A DNA stretch of 64,000 bases, taken from Bradyrhizobium lablabi. Lineage in GTDB: Bacteria > Pseudomonadota > Alphaproteobacteria > Rhizobiales > Xanthobacteraceae. Location of the stretch: assembly GCF_018131005.1 (NCBI RefSeq), contig NZ_JAFCJK010000002.1:558001-622000 (forward strand), in the 5' to 3' direction. Positions 49,531 to 60,600 of the stretch are shown piece after piece; position 1 is the first letter of the stretch, and the number at the start of each line of letters is the position of its first letter. Position numbers and translations under genes: made by a program. Below the pieces are notes generated by a model. The model saw only the letters and a list, made by a program, of their open reading frames with translations, had not been told where the DNA came from and did no database searches.

Positions 49531-50736
49531 ATGACCACCGAACCCCGAAAACCACCGCCGCAGTACGTCTTCAAATTGAAGCGCGCGCTCGGCGGCAAGT
49601 CCGGTTGGACCGGCCTTGTCGTGCAAATCGTGTTCGCCGCGGTGTTGGCCTGGGTGGCCTATGAGATCGTGGCCAATGCCCGCGCCAACCTGGAGACGCA
49701 GCGTATCGCTTCCGGGTTCGGATTCCTGAAGAACACCGCGGGCTTCGATGTCAGCCAGAGTCTGATCCCTTATTCGGGGTCGGACAGCTATACGCGGGTG
49801 TTCTTCGTCGGCCTGTTGAACACGCTTTTGGTGGCGGTGATCGGCATCGTCTTCGCCACCGTGATCGGATTCGTCCTGGCGCTGTGCCGGCTGTCGCCGA
49901 ACTGGCTGCTGGCGCGGCTCGGCGAGATCTATGTCGAGATCGTGCGCAATCTGCCGCTCCTGTTCCAGCTTCTGTTCTGGTACCTCGCAGTGCTCGCGGC
50001 ACTGCCGGGACCGCGGCAGAGCCTCAATCTGTTCAACGCCTTCTTCCTGTCCAATCGCGGTCTGGTCATTCCACGGCCAATCGGTGAGCCGGGGCTCGAT
50101 CCGTTCCTCGTGGCGCTGGGGATCGGCATTGTCGGGTCGTTGGCGCTGCGTTACTACGCACGCCGCGCGCTGTTCGACCGCGGCCAGCTGATCCGGATTT
50201 GGCCTTACGTGCTCGGACTTCTGATCGGACTGCCGCTGGTCACGATGCTGATCTTCGGACTGCCGTTCATGTTCGAACTGCCGCAATTGAAGGGCTTCAA
50301 CTTCGCCGGCGGATCGCGGGTCATTCCGGAGTTTGTCGCGCTGGTGGTAGCGCTCTCGACCTATACGGCGGCCTTTATCGCGGAGATCGTCCGGGCCGGC
50401 ATCCTGTCCGTCCACAAGGGGCAGATGGAAGCCGGCTCCTCGCTCGGCCTTTCGCGCGGCGCCACTCTGCGGCTGATCGTCGTGCCGCAGGCGATGCGCG
50501 TCATCGTGCCACCGCTGACCAACCAGTACCTCAACCTGACCAAGAACTCGTCCCTCGCCGTCGCGATCGGTTATCCCGACTTGGTCTCGGTGTTCGCCGG
50601 CACGACGCTGAGCCAGACAGGGCAGGCGATCGAGATCATCGCCATCACGATGGGCGTTTATCTCATGATCTCGCTCGTCACCAGCGCGATCATGAGCGTC
50701 TATGGCTGGCGGATAAACCGGAGTCTGGGGGCATGA
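49531..50736 (+). CDS. aapQ: General L-amino acid ABC transporter, permease AapQ
   Basis: A 401-residue membrane protein of the HisM/GlnP type. Two helices at the N-terminus and a long periplasmic-side insert come before the permease core. The EAA loop is EAGSSLGLSRGATLRLIVVP. The family marker NLPLLFQLLFWYLAVLAALP is present. It pairs with AapM as the transmembrane heterodimer. The stop overlaps aapM by ATGA. Confidence 0.94.
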   Translation: MTTEPRKPPPQYVFKLKRALGGKSGWTGLVVQIVFAAVLAWVAYEIVANARANLETQRIASGFGFLKNTAGFDVSQSLIPYSGSDSYTRVFFVGLLNTLLVAVIGIVFATVIGFVLALCRLSPNWLLARLGEIYVEIVRNLPLLFQLLFWYLAVLAALPGPRQSLNLFNAFFLSNRGLVIPRPIGEPGLDPFLVALGIGIVGSLALRYYARRALFDRGQLIRIWPYVLGLLIGLPLVTMLIFGLPFMFELPQLKGFNFAGGSRVIPEFVALVVALSTYTAAFIAEIVRAGILSVHKGQMEAGSSLGLSRGATLRLIVVPQAMRVIVPPLTNQYLNLTKNSSLAVAIGYPDLVSVFAGTTLSQTGQAIEIIAITMGVYLMISLVTSAIMSVYGWRINRSLGA

Positions 50737-52253
50737 CTGATCTCACCGCGCCACTCTTTGTCCGGCAGGACCTCGTGGCCCAACGTCCGGCGCCGGTGAA
50801 GACGACCGGCCTTGTCGGCTTTCTGCGGACCCGCCTGTTGAACTCGCCGACCAACGTCCTGCTCACGATCCTCGCGCTGCTGCTGCTCTGGTACACCGTG
50901 GTCCCCGCGCTCAGATTCCTGCTGGTCGATGCCGTCTGGAGCGGCAAGGACCGCAACGCGTGCCTTTCGGAGAATGCCGGGCATCCGGTCGGAGCCTGCT
51001 GGCCCTACATCCAGGCCAAGCTAACGCAACTGATCTATGGCTTCTATCCGGAGGCCGAACGCTGGCGGGTCAACCTGACCTTCATCCTCGCCGTCGTACT
51101 GCTGCTGCCGCTTTTGGTCCCGCGCCTGCCGGCGAAGGGATTGAATGCAAGCCTGTTCTTCTTCGCTTTCCCGGTGGTCGCATTCTTCCTGCTGCGCGGC
51201 GGTGGGCTTGGCTCGTTCGGCATAGGCTGGGTCGCCGGCTTGTTACAGCTGTTCGACGACAGCATCGTCAATGCCGGCCAGGTGCTGGTCAATCTCGGCC
51301 AGGGATCGGCAATCGGACCGCTGCTGTGGCTGATCGGCAAGATCATCGTGGTGGTGGGCAGTCTGATCTCGTGGGTGATCTTTCCGCTGACGTGGCTGCG
51401 CGAGCAGCTTCAGACCTCGAGCGAGCCGCTGTGGTTCGATTTCCTCCTCACCACAGTGATCGTTTCGCTCATCTTTTTTGTCCTCGGCGGCGGTTTCCGA
51501 ACCGGCCAGCGCGCGCTGCTCACGAGCCTCGCGAGCTTCGCCGGCATCGCGATCGTGATCAAGATGATGGGGCTCGATCGCGGCGGCCTGCCGATCATCG
51601 ACACACGCCTTTGGGGCGGCCTGCTGGTGACACTCGTCGTCTCGGTCACCGGCATCGTCACCTCGATGCCGATCGGAATTGCGCTTGCGCTCGGCCGCCG
51701 TTCGACCATTCCGCTGATCCGGATTTTCTCGATCGCCTTCATCGAATTCTGGCGCGGCGTGCCGCTGATCACGGTGCTGTTCTTTGCCACCTACATGCTG
51801 CCGCTGTTCCTCCCGGGCAATTTCACGGTCGACGGGTTGGTGCGTGCGCTGATCGGCATCGCGTTGTTCGCCGGTGCCTACCAGGCCGAGGTCGTGCGCG
51901 GCGGTCTTGCGGCGATCCCGCGCGGGCAAGGCGAGGCAGCGAGCGCACTTGGCCTGTCCTGGTGGAAGACCACGTCGCTGATCGTGATGCCGCAGGCGCT
52001 GCGCCACGTCATTCCTGGCCTCGTGAACAGCTTCATCGCGCTGTTCAAGGATACCTCGCTGGTCTCGATCGTGGCGCTGTTCGATCTGCTCGGATCGCTA
52101 CACGCAACGTTCTCGGATCCGACCTGGTCGACGCCGACGACGGCGTTCACCGGGTTCGCCTTTGCCGGCATGATCTACTTCGTGTTCTGCTTCGGAATGT
52201 CGCGCTACTCGCTGTTCGTCGAAAACCGGCTCAACGCCCATCGACGCAATTGA
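50733..52253 (+). CDS. aapM: General L-amino acid ABC transporter, permease AapM, extended form
   Basis: A 506-residue permease, about 120 residues longer than the roughly 385 usual for AapM of Rhizobium. The C-terminal half is a standard HisM-type core with the EAA loop [20 protein letters not shown] and [20 protein letters not shown]. The extra length lies between residues about 165 and 270 (around [20 protein letters not shown] and [20 protein letters not shown]) and adds two or three hydrophobic segments. The ATG at 50733 overlaps the aapQ stop; upstream frame continuation is not coding. Confidence 0.92.
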   Translation: MTDLTAPLFVRQDLVAQRPAPVKTTGLVGFLRTRLLNSPTNVLLTILALLLLWYTVVPALRFLLVDAVWSGKDRNACLSENAGHPVGACWPYIQAKLTQLIYGFYPEAERWRVNLTFILAVVLLLPLLVPRLPAKGLNASLFFFAFPVVAFFLLRGGGLGSFGIGWVAGLLQLFDDSIVNAGQVLVNLGQGSAIGPLLWLIGKIIVVVGSLISWVIFPLTWLREQLQTSSEPLWFDFLLTTVIVSLIFFVLGGGFRTGQRALLTSLASFAGIAIVIKMMGLDRGGLPIIDTRLWGGLLVTLVVSVTGIVTSMPIGIALALGRRSTIPLIRIFSIAFIEFWRGVPLITVLFFATYMLPLFLPGNFTVDGLVRALIGIALFAGAYQAEVVRGGLAAIPRGQGEAASALGLSWWKTTSLIVMPQALRHVIPGLVNSFIALFKDTSLVSIVALFDLLGSLHATFSDPTWSTPTTAFTGFAFAGMIYFVFCFGMSRYSLFVENRLNAHRRN

Positions 52254-52264
52254 ACAAGGTCACC

Positions 52265-53005
52265 ATGTCCACCAGCTCGATCGTCAACATTTCCGGTCTC
52301 AACAAGTGGTACGGTGACTTTCACGTGCTGCGCGATATCAACCTCGAGGTCGGCAAGAGCGAGCGTATCGTGATCTGCGGGCCGTCGGGTTCTGGCAAGT
52401 CGACCCTGATCCGCTGCATCAACGCGCTCGAGGAATTCCAGGAGGGCGAGATCGTCGTCGACGGTATCGAACTCGGCCCCAATTTGCGACGGGTCGATGA
52501 GGTTCGCCGCGAGGTCGGCATGGTGTTCCAGAGTTTCAATCTGTTCCCGCATCTTACCGTGCTCGACAATTGCACGCTGGCGCCGATCTGGGTGCGCAAC
52601 ATCCCGAAGAAGGATGCCGAGGCCACCGCAATGAAATTCCTGGAGCGGGTCAAGATTCCGCATCAGGCCAACAAGTTTCCCGGCCAGATGTCGGGCGGCC
52701 AGCAGCAGCGCGTCGCGATCGCTCGCGCCTTGACCATGAACCCGAAGGTGATGCTGTTCGACGAGCCGACCTCGGCGCTCGATCCGGAAATGGTCAAGGA
52801 AGTGCTCGACACCATGGTCGACCTTGCCAGGGAGGGTATGACCATGCTGGTTGTGACCCACGAAATGGGCTTTGCCCGCGAGGTCGCCAACCGCGTCGTC
52901 TTCATGGACGCCGGCCAGATCATCGAGTCGAACACACCGCAGGAATTCTTCGCCAATCCGCAGCACGCGCGGTCGAAGCTGTTCCTAAGCCAGATATTGA
53001 GGTGA
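52265..53005 (+). CDS. aapP: General L-amino acid ABC transporter, ATPase AapP
   Basis: A 246-residue ABC ATPase. Walker [10 protein letters not shown] is at residues 39-47; Q-loop QSFNLFPHL, signature [15 protein letters not shown], Walker [15 protein letters not shown] and H-loop [11 protein letters not shown] are all intact. It powers the AapQM channel. It starts 12 bases after aapM, and its stop sits in the first bases of the palindromic repeat, which separates it from the convergent cysK gene. Confidence 0.95.
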   Translation: MSTSSIVNISGLNKWYGDFHVLRDINLEVGKSERIVICGPSGSGKSTLIRCINALEEFQEGEIVVDGIELGPNLRRVDEVRREVGMVFQSFNLFPHLTVLDNCTLAPIWVRNIPKKDAEATAMKFLERVKIPHQANKFPGQMSGGQQQRVAIARALTMNPKVMLFDEPTSALDPEMVKEVLDTMVDLAREGMTMLVVTHEMGFAREVANRVVFMDAGQIIESNTPQEFFANPQHARSKLFLSQILR

Positions 53006-53070
53006 GCGAATAGCGAATGGAGAGCAGCGAATAGGCTCTTCCAATCGCCATTCGCTACTCACTATTCGCC
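53004..53070. repeat. Palindromic intergenic repeat, copy 2
   Basis: TAGCGAATGG at 53011-53020 and its complement CCATTCGCTA at 53048-53057, with further partial copies (GAGCGAATAGCG at 53004 and CACTATTCGCC at 53060). The whole gap between the convergent aapP and cysK genes consists of this element. Same family as the copy at 9491-9555. Confidence 0.8.
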
Positions 53071-54105
53071 TTACACGAACGGCACGTCGATCTTCGTCTT
53101 CCTCTCCAGCCACGCCGGCACCGGAAGGTGTTTCGCGCGCATGAAGTCCGGATTGAACAGCTTTGACTGATAGCGGTTTCCGGAATCGGCGAGGATGGTG
53201 ACGATGGTCTTGCCGGGGCCGAGTTGCTTGGCCAGGCGGATCGCGCCGGCGACATTGATGCCGGTCGAGCCGCCGAGGCAGAGGCCTTCATGCTCGAGCA
53301 ACTCGTAGATCAGAGACACGGCTTCGTTGTCCGGAATCAGGAAGGCGTCGTCGACCTGAGCCGTCTCGATGATCGGCGTGATGCGGCCGAGTCCGATGCC
53401 TTCTGCGATCGAGCTGCCCGGCGTCGCCTTGGGTTCGCCGTGCTTGAACAGCTCGTACATCGCTGCTCCGTGCGGGTCGGCGCAGGCGACGACGATGTCC
53501 TTGCTCTTCTCCTTCAGATAGCGGCTGGTTCCGGCGAGCGTACCGCCGGTGCCAACCGAGCAAACAAAGCCGTCGAGCTTGCCGCCGGTCTGCTGCCAGA
53601 TTTCGGGGCCGGTGGATTCGTAATGCGCCTTGGCATTGTCGAGGTTGTTCCACTGGTCGGCGAACAACACGCCGTTCGGCTCGGTCTTGCGAAGCTGCTC
53701 GGCGAGCCGCTTGCCGACATGCTGGTACTGGTTCGGATTGGCGAAGGGCAGGGCCGGCACCTCGACGAGTTCGGCGCCGCACAGCCGCAGCGCGTCCTTC
53801 TTTTCCTGGCTCTGCGTCTCCGGGATGACGATCAAGGTCCGGTAGCCGCGTGTGCTCGCCACGACGGCAAGCCCGATGCCGGTATTGCCCGCGGTCGATT
53901 CGACCACGAGGCCGCCGGGCTTCAGCGTGCCGCGCTTCTCAGCTTCCAGAATCATCCATTTGCCGGCGCGGTCCTTGACCGACTGGCCAGGATTCATGAA
54001 CTCCGCCTTGCCCAAAATGGTGCAGCCTGTCAGTTCTGAGGCACGCTTCAACTTGATCAGCGGCGTATTGCCGATGGCTTCGATGACGTCGTTGTTGATT
54101 GTCAT
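53071..54105 (-). CDS. cysK: Cysteine synthase A
   Basis: A 344-residue PLP-dependent O-acetylserine sulfhydrylase making cysteine from O-acetylserine and sulfide. The PLP lysine is Lys44 in NPGQSVKDRAGKW; the substrate loop ESTAGNTGIGLAVVAST and phosphate-binding GTGGTLAGTS are typical. It is about 20 residues longer than E. coli CysK. The ATG at 54105 is preferred, though it lacks a clear binding site; a TTG eight codons upstream is possible. With metC nearby, two sulfur amino acid enzymes flank the aap operon. Confidence 0.93.
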   Translation of the reverse strand: MTINNDVIEAIGNTPLIKLKRASELTGCTILGKAEFMNPGQSVKDRAGKWMILEAEKRGTLKPGGLVVESTAGNTGIGLAVVASTRGYRTLIVIPETQSQEKKDALRLCGAELVEVPALPFANPNQYQHVGKRLAEQLRKTEPNGVLFADQWNNLDNAKAHYESTGPEIWQQTGGKLDGFVCSVGTGGTLAGTSRYLKEKSKDIVVACADPHGAAMYELFKHGEPKATPGSSIAEGIGLGRITPIIETAQVDDAFLIPDNEAVSLIYELLEHEGLCLGGSTGINVAGAIRLAKQLGPGKTIVTILADSGNRYQSKLFNPDFMRAKHLPVPAWLERKTKIDVPFV

Positions 54106-54726
54106 GTCAGGGCTGTTCTTTACCGCCAATACTCATCCGTCGCGAACCTAGTGTGCCGGTGGCCAAAGGGAAAGGCTTTTGCGTTGCGGCGAAAATGGCG
54201 GAGGCCGTCGGCGGGCGGGTTCGGAAGTTACGCAGAAGATGCTTTTGCCAAGTGAGCGCGTGCTGGTAGAATCTTGCCCGAGGCCGCAATATCGCGAAAC
54301 AGTTTGCGCTGTGTACAGCACTGAATTCACGACGATCGCTCGATTTGGAAAGCCTCGTGCAGGCAGCAGCGCGTGTCGCATCGGATCGCGCTCAACGCCT
54401 GCGCCACCTTCGTGTGCCGGCGCCGCTCATTCGGCGCTACACTGCCGGAGAAATCCCCATGAAATCTTTGTAAGATTTGACAGGCATCTCGCCGTTCAGG
54501 ATCGCAATAAGGCCTGCAAAATAAGGGGAAGTTGAAGTTCCGTCGCGCGCGATCGGCGCTGATCCGTCGGGGACGAGGTCCGGAGAGGGCTGTCCGCCTC
54601 TTGTTCCCGGGGATATTATGAGAGTTCGGTTCCACCGGATGCACCACCCGTGAAAGTCTCGCAGATTACCCCCGAAAGCGTCATCGGCGCGCCACGGCGG
54701 GAATCTGTGTTCTGCGGAGAACGGGT
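54106..54726. other. Intergenic region between cysK and the efflux operon
   Basis: About 620 bases between divergent genes. Frames on both strands lack protein character. It must hold the cysK and efflux operon promoters. No regulator gene and no clear operator is seen. Confidence 0.5.
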
Positions 54727-56214
54727 GTGACCGAGCCTGCCTTTGCGATGGCCATCGAGAGTCCGGATGGGCTCGCTTCCCGCTGGGGCCGGCTGGCGCG
54801 GTCGCTCGCGGCGCTCGGCATCGTCGCAAGCTGCGCCGGCTGCATCCTGACCCAGGATCTTCCCGATCCGGCGCTCGACGTGCCGCAGGGCTACAAGGCG
54901 GCACGGCTCGGCAAGCCCGGCGACGATCCGCCGACGCTCGACTGGTGGCGGGCCTTCCGTTCGACAGAGCTGACGCAATTGATGCAAGAGGCTCAGATCG
55001 TCAATCTGGACATCGCCGCGGCGGTTGCAAGGATTCGCCAGGCCGATGCCCAGGCGCGGCAGGCGGGCGCGGCGTTGCTCCCCAGCCTGCAGGGCTCCGG
55101 ATCGGAGGCCTATTCGCGGACCTCGGGCTCCAGCGCCAGCGGCCTGTCCATTGGCGGGAGGGAAGTGGTCAACTATAACGCCGCGCTGAGCGCGAGCTAT
55201 CAGCTCGATTTCTGGGGGCAGAATCGCGACGCCGCGCAGGCCGCGGAAGAGACCTCGGTCGCGACCCGGTTTGATCGCGAGGTGGTGGCGCTGACCACGT
55301 TGGCCACGGTCGCGAATGCCTACTTCACCGTGCTCGCGTCGCAGGACCGGCTGCGCATCGCCCAGGGCAACATCGCCAGCGCCGAGCGTGTGCTTGGCGC
55401 GATCAGGGACCGCTTCAAGGCCGGCACCGGCACTGATCTCGACGTCGCGCAGCAGGAAAGCGTGCTCGGCAATCAGCGCGCGCTGGTGCCGCCGCTGCGG
55501 CAGGCGCTCGAGCAGAACATCAATGCGCTCGCGGTGCTGGTATCGCGGCCGCCCGAAAGCATGCGGATCTCCGGCGGCACGCTCAACAGGATCGCGATCC
55601 CGCGCGTCACGCCGGGGCTGCCGTCGGAATTGCTCACCCAGCGTCCGGATATCCGCCGCCAGGAGGCGCAGCTTGCCTCCGCGACCGCCAATGTCGGCAG
55701 TGCAAGGGCGCAATTCTTCCCGAGCATCCAGTTGACCGGGCAGGGCGGCTATCAGAGCCAGGCGCTGTCGTCGCTGTTCCAGCCGCACGCGGCGTTCTTT
55801 AGCCTGGTCGGCAGCGCGACGCAGCCGATCTTCGACGGCGGCAGGATTCTCGGCAATTTCGAATTCGCCCAGGCGAAGCAGGATGAGTTGCTGCAGGTCT
55901 ACCGCAAGACAGTGGTCCAGGCCTTCAGCGACGTCGACAGCGCCCTGGTGGCGATTCGCGAGACCACCAGGAGGCTGCAGTTGCTGCGCGACGTGCTGTC
56001 GTCGGCGCGGCGCGCGTTCGAGCTGTCGGAGCAGCAGCTGCGGGCCGGAACCGCCGACATCATAGTTGTGCTAAATACACAGCAGACCCTGTTCCAGGCA
56101 GAGGACGCCTACTCCCAGGCACAGTTGGCCCGCCTGCAGGCGATCGTCAGCCTTTATCAGGCGTTGGGCGGCGGCTGGGAGCCGAAGATGGAAAGATCGG
56201 TCGATGCTCTTTAA
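54727..56214 (+). CDS. RND efflux outer-membrane factor lipoprotein (NodT/OprM family)
   Basis: A 495-residue outer-membrane channel. The signal ends GIVASCAGC with lipidated Cys39. Two TolC-like repeats are present, with PTLDWWRAFRSTELTQLMQE at the beginning and LLTQRPDIRRQEAQLASATA marking the second repeat, plus QPIFDGGRILGNFEFAQAKQ. A GTG start at 54727 has GGAG upstream; an ATG at 54748 is possible. It overlaps the adaptor gene by 11 bases, so channel, adaptor and pumps form one operon. Confidence 0.93.
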   Translation: MTEPAFAMAIESPDGLASRWGRLARSLAALGIVASCAGCILTQDLPDPALDVPQGYKAARLGKPGDDPPTLDWWRAFRSTELTQLMQEAQIVNLDIAAAVARIRQADAQARQAGAALLPSLQGSGSEAYSRTSGSSASGLSIGGREVVNYNAALSASYQLDFWGQNRDAAQAAEETSVATRFDREVVALTTLATVANAYFTVLASQDRLRIAQGNIASAERVLGAIRDRFKAGTGTDLDVAQQESVLGNQRALVPPLRQALEQNINALAVLVSRPPESMRISGGTLNRIAIPRVTPGLPSELLTQRPDIRRQEAQLASATANVGSARAQFFPSIQLTGQGGYQSQALSSLFQPHAAFFSLVGSATQPIFDGGRILGNFEFAQAKQDELLQVYRKTVVQAFSDVDSALVAIRETTRRLQLLRDVLSSARRAFELSEQQLRAGTADIIVVLNTQQTLFQAEDAYSQAQLARLQAIVSLYQALGGGWEPKMERSVDAL

Positions 56215-57625
56215 GCCCGACACCAAGGACGACGAGAGGAGCACCGCGCCGCGCCAGCCCAGCCTGGTCTCGCGCCTGCTCAAACGCATGGTATCGCTGG
56301 CGGTCACGCTCGTGATCCTCGGCGGTCTCGGCTACATCGGCTGGCTCGCATTCCAGCAGAAGCAGGGCGGCGGTCGCGGCAACGGAGGGCGGCCTGATTT
56401 GCCTGTGCCGGTGCTCGCGGCGACACCGCGCGTGCAGGATGTGCCCGTTTATCTCGACGGCGTCGGCTCGGTGAGGGCGCTGAACACGGTCATCGTGCGC
56501 TCGCAGGTCGACGGCAAGCTGATCGCAGTGAACTTTGTCGAGGGTCAGGACGTCAAGAAGGGCGACGTGCTCGGCGAGATCGATCCGGCGATCTATCAGG
56601 CGCAATACGACCAGGCGGTCGCCAAGAAGGCGCAGGACGAGGCGATGCTGGCCAACCAGAGAATCGACCTGACGCGCTATCAGCAACTGGCCACGACGAA
56701 CGCCGGATCGAAGCAGCAGTACGACACGCAGAAGGCCACCGTGGCGCAGCAGGAGGCGCTGGTCAAAGCCGACCAGGCCGCGATCGACAATGCGGCGACG
56801 ACGCTGGGCTACACCAAGATCGTCGCGCCGATCTCGGGCCGTGCCGGCCTGCGCCAGGTCGACCAGGGCAACATCATCCACGCCTCGGATACGACCGGGC
56901 TTGTCATCCTCACCCAGTTGCAGCCGATCGCGGTGTGGTTCAGCCTGCCGCAGCAGCAGATCATGCGCGTCAACGCCGCGGCCTCCAAGGCCACGCTTGC
57001 GGTCGACGTGTTCGGCAATGACGGCGTCACCGTGATCGATACCGGCAAGCTGACCGGCATCGACAACCAGGTCGATCCGACCACCGGCACGCTGAAGCTG
57101 AAAGCCGAATTCCCCAACGCCAATTACCAGCTCTGGCCTGGCCAGTTCGTCAATGTCCGCCTCAAGGTCGAGACGCTGCCGCAGGCGATCGTGGTGCCGA
57201 CGTCGGCGGTGCAGCGCGGGCCGGGCGGTACGTTCAGCTATGTGATCGGCGAGGGCGACATTGTCACGGCGAAGCCGGTGACGGTGACACAACAGAACGA
57301 GCATGACGCCGTCATCGCAAAAGGCCTGACCACCTCGGACCGCGTCGTGACCACGGGATTTGCCAATCTCGCCGACGGTGCCAAGGTCGTCATCGGCAAG
57401 GAGGATCAGACCCCGGCGGCCGATCTCGCGCCGCGCAAACGCAGCCGCAGCCCCGACGGCAGGGGCGGCGGTCAGGGCAAGGACGGCAAGAAGGACTGGC
57501 AGGGAAAGAACGGCGAGCATCGCGGCCGGCACGAGCACGATGAGGGCGATCAGAAGGGGCAGACCGGACCGGCACCTGCGGCAGGGGGCGGACAGTCAGG
57601 CGGCGCGGCGAAGTCGCAGCCATGA
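56204..57625 (+). CDS. RND efflux periplasmic adaptor (MdtA-like)
   Basis: A 473-residue membrane fusion protein. One N-terminal helix (LAVTLVILGGLGYIGWLAFQ with a VS start) anchors it. The biotinyl-lipoyl halves are VNFVEGQDVKKGDVLGEIDP and TKIVAPISGRAGLRQVDQGN, typical of MdtA. The coiled-coil hairpin lies between them. The C-terminal 70 residues are a charged, glycine- and lysine-rich low-complexity tail (GRGGGQGKDGKKDWQGKNGE), not needed for the fold. It links the pumps to the outer-membrane factor. Confidence 0.93.
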   Translation: MLFKPDTKDDERSTAPRQPSLVSRLLKRMVSLAVTLVILGGLGYIGWLAFQQKQGGGRGNGGRPDLPVPVLAATPRVQDVPVYLDGVGSVRALNTVIVRSQVDGKLIAVNFVEGQDVKKGDVLGEIDPAIYQAQYDQAVAKKAQDEAMLANQRIDLTRYQQLATTNAGSKQQYDTQKATVAQQEALVKADQAAIDNAATTLGYTKIVAPISGRAGLRQVDQGNIIHASDTTGLVILTQLQPIAVWFSLPQQQIMRVNAAASKATLAVDVFGNDGVTVIDTGKLTGIDNQVDPTTGTLKLKAEFPNANYQLWPGQFVNVRLKVETLPQAIVVPTSAVQRGPGGTFSYVIGEGDIVTAKPVTVTQQNEHDAVIAKGLTTSDRVVTTGFANLADGAKVVIGKEDQTPAADLAPRKRSRSPDGRGGGQGKDGKKDWQGKNGEHRGRHEHDEGDQKGQTGPAPAAGGGQSGGAAKSQP

Positions 57626-57669
57626 CCGAACGACGAATCCCGTAATGACTTCGCAGCGAGCACGCAGCC

Positions 57670-60600
57670 ATGGGCGTCTCTGAACCGTTTATCCGCCGGC
57701 CGATCGCGACATCGCTGCTCGGGATTGCGCTTTTGATCGGCGGCGCGCTTGGCTATTGGGCGCTGCCAGTTTCGGCGCTGCCGCAGGTCGACTTCCCGAC
57801 CGTGCAGGTGACGACGCAGTTGCCCGGCGCGAGCCCCGACGTGGTCGCCTCGCTGATCACGGCGCCGCTCGAGCGGCAGCTTGGCCAGATCCCGTCGCTG
57901 TCGTCGATGAACTCGACGAGCTCGTTCGGCGTCAGCCAGATCTCGCTGCAGTTCGATCTCAACCGCGACATCGATGGCGCGACCCAGGACGTCCAGGCCG
58001 CAATCAATGCCGCTGCCGGCATCCTGCCGAAGACGCTGCCGTATCCGCCCGTCTACGCCAAGGTGAACCCGGCGGACGCGCCGGTGATGACGCTCGCGCT
58101 GACCTCCGAGACGATCTCGCTGCGGGCGATGAGCGATCTCGCCGACACCATTCTAGGACAGCGACTGAGCCAGATTTCCGGCGTCGGCCGGGTCTCGATC
58201 CTCGGCGGATTGAAGCCGGCGGTGCGGGTGCAGGCGGACCTTGCGCGGCTCGCCGCCTATGGCATCGCCATGGAGGACCTGCGCAACGCGATCGCGGGCG
58301 CCAATGTGTCCGGACCGAAGGGCTCGCTCGACGGCGCGCAGCAGTCCTACACCATCGCGGCCAACGATCAGATCGCCGCGGCCGATGCCTACAGGCCGAT
58401 CATCATTGCCTATCGTAACGGCTCGCCGGTGACGATCGGAGACGTCGCAGTCATCGTCGATGGCCTGGAGAACGACCGCACCGGCGGTTGGTACCAGGGC
58501 ACGCCGGCGGTCATAATCGATATCCAGCGCCAGCCGGGCGCCAATGTCATCGAGGTGGTCCGCCAGATCCGCGCCGAAATTCCGCGCCTGCAGCGGTCGA
58601 TCCCGGCCGGCGTCAACCTCACTGTCGTCTCCGACCGCACCGTGACGATCCGTGCGTCGGTCCGTGACGTGCAGTTCACGCTGATGCTCAGCGTGGTGCT
58701 GGTGACGCTGGTGGTGCTGCTGTTCCTGCGGTCGCTCCGCGCGACCCTGATCGCGGGCGTCGCGCTGCCGCTCTCGCTGATCACAAGCTTCGGCATCATG
58801 TACTTTGCCGGCTTCAGCCTCGACAATCTGTCGCTGATGGCGCTCACCATCGGAACCGGCTTCGTCGTCGACGACGCCATCGTCATGATCGAGAACATCG
58901 TCCGCCATATGGAGGAAGGCGAAACGGTGATGGAGGCGTCGCTCAGGGGCGCCAGCGAAATTGGCTTTACCGTGATCTCGCTGACGGTGTCACTGATCGC
59001 CGTGTTCATTCCGCTGTTGTTCATGTCCGGCCTGGTCGGCCGCATGTTCCGCGAGTTCGCGCTGACCCTGACGATCGCGGTCGTGACGTCCGCCATCGTC
59101 TCGCTGACGCTGACGCCGATGATGTGCTCACGGCTGCTCAAGAACGTCCATGAGGAGATCGCGATTCCGGGGCTTGCCGCGGTGAACCGATTCATCGACG
59201 GCATGGTGGCGTTCTACCACCGAACGCTGCTCTGGGTGCTGCAGCGCCAGCGCGCCACTTTGCTGGTAACGCTCGCGACGATTGCGGCGACGCTGGTCTT
59301 GTACGTGATTGCGCCCAAGGGTTTTCTGCCGCTGCAGGACACCTCGTCGATCACGGCGGTGACCGAGGCCGGCCCCGACGTCTCGTTCGCGGAGATGCAG
59401 CGGCGCCAGGCCGCGGTCTCCGACATCATCAAGGCTGACCCCGACGTGGTCGGCGTCGTCTCGGTGATCGGCTCCGGCTCGGTCAACCCGACCACGAATG
59501 TCGGGCGGCTCGTCATGACGCTGAAGCCGCTCGACGAGCGGCGCGACGGAGTGGCGGCGGTGATCGAGCGGCTCAAGCGGAAGGTGGCGTCGATTCCCGG
59601 CATGACCATCTACTTCCAGCCGGTGCAGGACGTGCAGATCTCGACCCAGTCGAGCCGTTCGCAGTACCAGTACACCCTGACCGGCACCGACGCCGCCGAG
59701 GTGTCGAAATGGGCGCAGAAACTCGTCGGGGAATTGCGGCGCGATCCGATCTTCCGCGACGTCTCGTCGGAAGCGCAGGAAGGCGGACTGCGTGCGGCGC
59801 TAGACGTCAACCGGCAGCGCGCAGGTCAACTCAGCGTCAGCCTGCAGGGCGTTACGGACACGCTGAACGACGCCTTCGCGCAGCGGCAGATATCGACGAT
59901 CTACGGTCAGGCCAACCAGTACCGCGTGGTGCTCGAGGCCTTGCCGATGTATCAGCGCGACCCGTCGATCCTGGACAAGCTCTATTTGCCCGGCGCGAAT
60001 GGCGCGCAGGTGCCGCTGTCGGCGGTCGCGACGCTGACCCGGACCACGGCCCCGCTTGCGATCTCGCACCAGGCGCAATTCCCCGCGGTTTCGCTCAGCT
60101 TCAACCTCGCGCCGGGCGAAGCGCTCGGCGACGCGGTCGAGGCGGTGAAGACGATCGAGACGCGGATCGGCATGCCCGGCAGCATTGTCGGTATCTATTC
60201 CGGCGACGCCGCCGAATTCGCAAGGTCGCTTGCGGGACAGCCCTGGCTGATCCTGGCCGCGATCATCACGATCTACATCGTGCTCGGCGTGCTCTATGAG
60301 AGCTACATCCATCCGATCACCATCCTTTCGACACTGCCCTCGGCCGGCGTCGGCGCGATCCTCGCGCTGATGCTGTGCGGGCAGGACCTTTCGGTGATCG
60401 GCCTGATCGGCATCATCCTGTTGATGGGCATCGTCAAGAAGAACGCGATCATGATGATCGACTTCGCGCTGGAAGCGGAGCGGCATCAGGGCATGTCGTC
60501 CTATGATGCGATTGTGCAGGCCTGTCTGTTGCGTTTCCGTCCGATTATGATGACGACGCTGGCGGCGTTGTTCGGCGCGTTGCCGCTCGCGATCGAAAGC

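Noticed and set aside
50199-50732. Extension of aapM upstream to 50199
   Set aside because: That part overlaps the aapQ permease core in another frame and has no protein character; the ATGA overlap at 50733 gives a natural start.
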